DNA from: Pseudomonas allokribbensis
Lineage (GTDB): Bacteria; Pseudomonadota; Gammaproteobacteria; Pseudomonadales; Pseudomonadaceae
Direction: 5' to 3'
NCBI RefSeq assembly: GCF_014863605.1
Contig: NZ_CP062252.1
Coordinates: 1,559,001-1,623,000 of the forward strand
Length of the DNA stretch: 64,000 nt
The position numbers and the translations under genes were made by a program. Under the pieces are notes generated by a model. That model was not told the DNA's origin. It saw only the letters and a program-made list of their open reading frames with translations, and did not search any database. Below, piece by piece: positions 61,808 through 64,000 of this stretch; position 1 is the first letter of the stretch; every line of letters starts with the position of its first letter.

Positions 61808-63139
61808 TTAGAACTTGGCTTCGGCATCCAGTTGCAGGGTGTTGATGTCGGAGTCAGTCTTCTTGAGGCTGGCGTTGGTGTAGTCCGAGTTAGCCATGAA
61901 ATACGTGGCGCCCAGGGTGAAGTTCTTGTCCAGCTCGTAGCTCACTTTCAGCTTGCTGCCGCGCGAACCGGTGTAGCCGTTGGCGAAGTCGGAGTCGGTG
62001 AAGGCACCCACCACAGCGTTACGCTGTACGTCGCGGTAGTTGTAGTCGATCCCGAAGCCGTAAACCTTGGTCTTGACGCCGGCCAGCCAGCCAGTGTCCT
62101 GGTCGTTGCTGGCGTCGTTGTTGTTGACGTACTGACCGTAGATCGACAGCGGTACTGGCAGGTTGGCGACGTCCAGCTGACCAAAGCCTTCATACAGTTT
62201 GAAGGTTTCGTTCGGGCTGTTGCCGTTGACGGCCAGGGCGCATGGCGCGGTCACGGTGCCGGTGGTCGGGCAGGCACTGTCCTTGTCGTTGTCGTAGGAA
62301 TAGATACTGCCGCCCAGGGTCAGTTTCAGGCTGTCGGTCAGTGCGAAACGACCGCCCAACTGGCCGGCGTACAGACGCAGGTCGTGCTTGAACTGCACGC
62401 CTTCGCCATCGACGTTGTCCTTGAGGGTGTAGTGACCGGCGCTACCGAACAGTTCGGCGCTGCCGTTCAGCGGGTACTTGTAGGTGACGGCCAGGCCTTC
62501 CGGGTTGATGTCGCTGTCCCAGATGATGTCGCCCATGCTCACCCAAGGCTGGTTCATTTTACCGGCGATCAGGTGCAGGTTCTTGATGGCGTCAGGGTGG
62601 TAGTCGACGTAACCCTGGTCGAGCCAGATCTGCTTCTTGTCGAAGTAGTTGTTCAGGTCCTGGTTGGTGGAGCGGGCGTCGTCGCTGCTGCCGGTGGCGA
62701 TACGGATACCGGTGTCCACCTGCGGGTTGATTTCGGTGTAGGCACCCAGACGGGCACGAATGCGCTGACGGTCCTGGTCCTTGGCGTTCGGTACGCCATC
62801 GTTCTTGACGGTTTCCTGACGGAAACGCACGTCACCCTTGAACTGGGTCTTGGCAGCCCAGGCCAGCTTCTGGTCGAAGGTGCTCAGTTCGTTGGTTTTC
62901 TTCGCGGTCGCCGCGATCTGCTCGTTGGTCTCTTGCTGCGCCTGCTGCGCGATTTGCTGGGCCTTTTGATCCTGGGCCAGTTCAGTTTGCAGTTCTACGT
63001 ACTGCGCCTGGGTAATGGAACCGTTGGCCTTGAGCATTTCGAGCAGTTTGGCGTCGACTGCGGCACTGGCCGGAACACTCATGGCCAGCAACAGGCCACC
63101 GCACAGGGCTGCCGCAGTTTTCGTGGAAGCAAGACGCAT
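61808..63139 (-). CDS. Putative outer-membrane porin
   Basis: 443 residues from ATG 63139 (GGAG 7 bases upstream). Signal peptide MRLASTKTAAALCGGLLLAMSVPASA. A short coiled-coil region follows (about 32-80, ELAQDQKAQQIAQQAQQETNEQIAATAKKTNEL) and then a 16-to-18-stranded barrel-type sequence (alternating strands; GDVRFRQE, GIRIATGSSDD, YPLNGSAELFGSAGHYTL) ending in the C-terminal Phe expected for BamA recognition. The family is the 'putative porin' type of Pseudomonas, not OprD or OprP. Solute unknown. Confidence 0.86.
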   Translation of the reverse strand: MRLASTKTAAALCGGLLLAMSVPASAAVDAKLLEMLKANGSITQAQYVELQTELAQDQKAQQIAQQAQQETNEQIAATAKKTNELSTFDQKLAWAAKTQFKGDVRFRQETVKNDGVPNAKDQDRQRIRARLGAYTEINPQVDTGIRIATGSSDDARSTNQDLNNYFDKKQIWLDQGYVDYHPDAIKNLHLIAGKMNQPWVSMGDIIWDSDINPEGLAVTYKYPLNGSAELFGSAGHYTLKDNVDGEGVQFKHDLRLYAGQLGGRFALTDSLKLTLGGSIYSYDNDKDSACPTTGTVTAPCALAVNGNSPNETFKLYEGFGQLDVANLPVPLSIYGQYVNNNDASNDQDTGWLAGVKTKVYGFGIDYNYRDVQRNAVVGAFTDSDFANGYTGSRGSKLKVSYELDKNFTLGATYFMANSDYTNASLKKTDSDINTLQLDAEAKF

Positions 63140-63419
63140 AGCAATCTCCGAAGATGAGAGGGATGGCTGAACCATCCTGGGCACAACCGACGATTTGAAC
63201 GTCGGAAAACTGTGTCCGGGTAGAACCCGGCGCTCTAAAAACAGGCGCCAGTATCGCGATGGTTTATGACAGAGCAGTGGCACGGTGATGGCAGGTTGAT
63301 GACGATACAAAACTTCCGTGAACTATTGATTTAGAGCGCTGTCGCGCAATTGGTCGTGTGCAAGATCAAGGCGATGGGCGATACTCGCGAGGCTTTCAGG
63401 CCCGGATGTGGAGAGGAAA

Positions 63420-64000
63420 ATGCCGTTGCAGCGCCTGCAAAAACTGTCGGAAATCGAACCGGCGCTCTGGGATGCACTGGTGCCGGACAACCAGCCGTTT
63501 CTGCGCCATGCCTTCCTCGGCGCGCTGGAAGACAGCGGCAGTGTCGGCCCGCACACCGGCTGGCAGCCGGAGCATTTGCTGCATGTCGAAGACGGTCGCT
63601 TGATCGCAGCGCTGCCCGGTTATCGCAAGTGGCATTCCTACGGCGAATACGTGTTCGATCACGGCTGGGCCGACGCCTGCGCCCGCGCCGGCATTGATTA
63701 CTACCCCAAGTTTCTGAGCGCCGTGCCCTTCAGCCCGGTCAGTGGTCCGCGGTTGCTGGCGGCGAACGTCGAGGACGGATTCGAACTGCTCAAGAGCCTG
63801 CCGGGCTATCTGCAAATCGAAGAACTCTCCAGCGCCCACATCAACTTCACTGACCCCTTCACCGACGCTGCCATGGCCGAACAACCGGGTTGGCTGCAAC
63901 GCATCGGCTGTCAATATCACTGGCAGAATCGCGGCTATCGCGACTTCCAGGACTTTCTCGACGTGCTCAGTTCGCGCAAGCGCAAACAGATGCGAAAGGA
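63420..64000 (+). CDS. FemAB-like/GNAT-fold protein, N-terminal part (runs off the window)
   Basis: 193 codons are present and the reading frame continues past the right edge. MPLQRLQKLSEIEPALWDALVPDNQPFLRHAFLGALEDSGSVGPHTGWQPEHLLHVEDGRLIAALPGYRKWHSYGEYVFDHGWADA is characteristic of the DUF482/PF04339 family of FemAB-like proteins, sometimes called peptidogalycan biosynthesis proteins. The function is not established. GAGAGGAAA precedes the ATG. Confidence 0.85.
   Translation, partial: MPLQRLQKLSEIEPALWDALVPDNQPFLRHAFLGALEDSGSVGPHTGWQPEHLLHVEDGRLIAALPGYRKWHSYGEYVFDHGWADACARAGIDYYPKFLSAVPFSPVSGPRLLAANVEDGFELLKSLPGYLQIEELSSAHINFTDPFTDAAMAEQPGWLQRIGCQYHWQNRGYRDFQDFLDVLSSRKRKQMRK

Noticed and set aside
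1..64000. CRISPR arrays, insertion sequences, rRNA operons, prophage
   Set aside because: I looked for regularly spaced repeats, transposase or integrase signatures and rRNA sequence and found none; the repeats present are short dispersed palindromes and one triplet tandem.

Overview
The window is chromosomal DNA of a gamma-proteobacterium, almost certainly a Pseudomonas of the fluorescens/putida type. The evidence is the nadB | algU-mucA-mucB-mucD block, the bepA/tusA-like/perM/bcp/gcvR/dapA/bamC/purC block, the rnd-ycgL-dehydrogenase-ycgN block, aceK next to hrpA, and several short palindromic repeats of the kind common in that group. Codon use is G/C-rich almost throughout. I see one tRNA gene, no rRNA, no CRISPR array, no transposase or integrase and no intact prophage.

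Layout. 1-4600: start of nadB (minus), then the envelope-stress sigma factor operon algU-mucA-mucB followed by mucD; mucC is missing. 4670-12450: envelope and biosynthetic housekeeping genes (bepA, TusA-like protein, perM, bcp-gcvR, dapA-bamC-metallo-hydrolase-purC). 12497-13930: tRNA-Ser(CGA), polyphosphate kinase 2 and a small DUF1508 protein. 14153-18365: a tightly coupled four-gene cassette (GtrB-like glycosyltransferase, methyltransferase, GtrA-like flippase, large DUF6311 membrane protein), probably a surface-glycan decoration system. 18439-25344: two LysR regulators, an LtrA-family protein, an orphan CHMI-type isomerase, a CynX/NimT-like transporter and a lipid A phosphoethanolamine transferase with a possible ColR site upstream. 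25476-37762: RNase D, small conserved proteins, a nitroreductase-like protein, a protein resembling an inactive peptidase, RNA methyltransferase, YajD, oligopeptidase B and YafJ. 37797-42566: a LysR gene divergent from a transporter plus pxpABC (5-oxoproline use). 42604-48433: a VWA/MoxR pair, DUF2442 and DUF748 genes with overlapping 3' ends, cysK and lpxO. 48488-49582: a lower-G/C accessory patch with an acetyltransferase-like/small basic protein pair and a 54-codon ORF behind a good promoter. 49679-64000: two convergent EamA exporters, a chemoreceptor, aceK, hrpA, a KAS III-like synthase, an ECF sigma/zinc anti-sigma pair, a porin and the start of a FemAB-like gene.

Shared themes are envelope homeostasis (AlgU/MucABD, BepA, BamC, EptA, LpxO, porin, gtr-like cassette) and nutrient scavenging (PxpABC, exporters, chemoreceptor). 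The best candidates for something new are the gtr-like cassette with an embedded methyltransferase, the acetyltransferase-like/small basic protein pair, the peptidase-like protein lacking both zinc histidines, and the promoter-driven 54-codon ORF.
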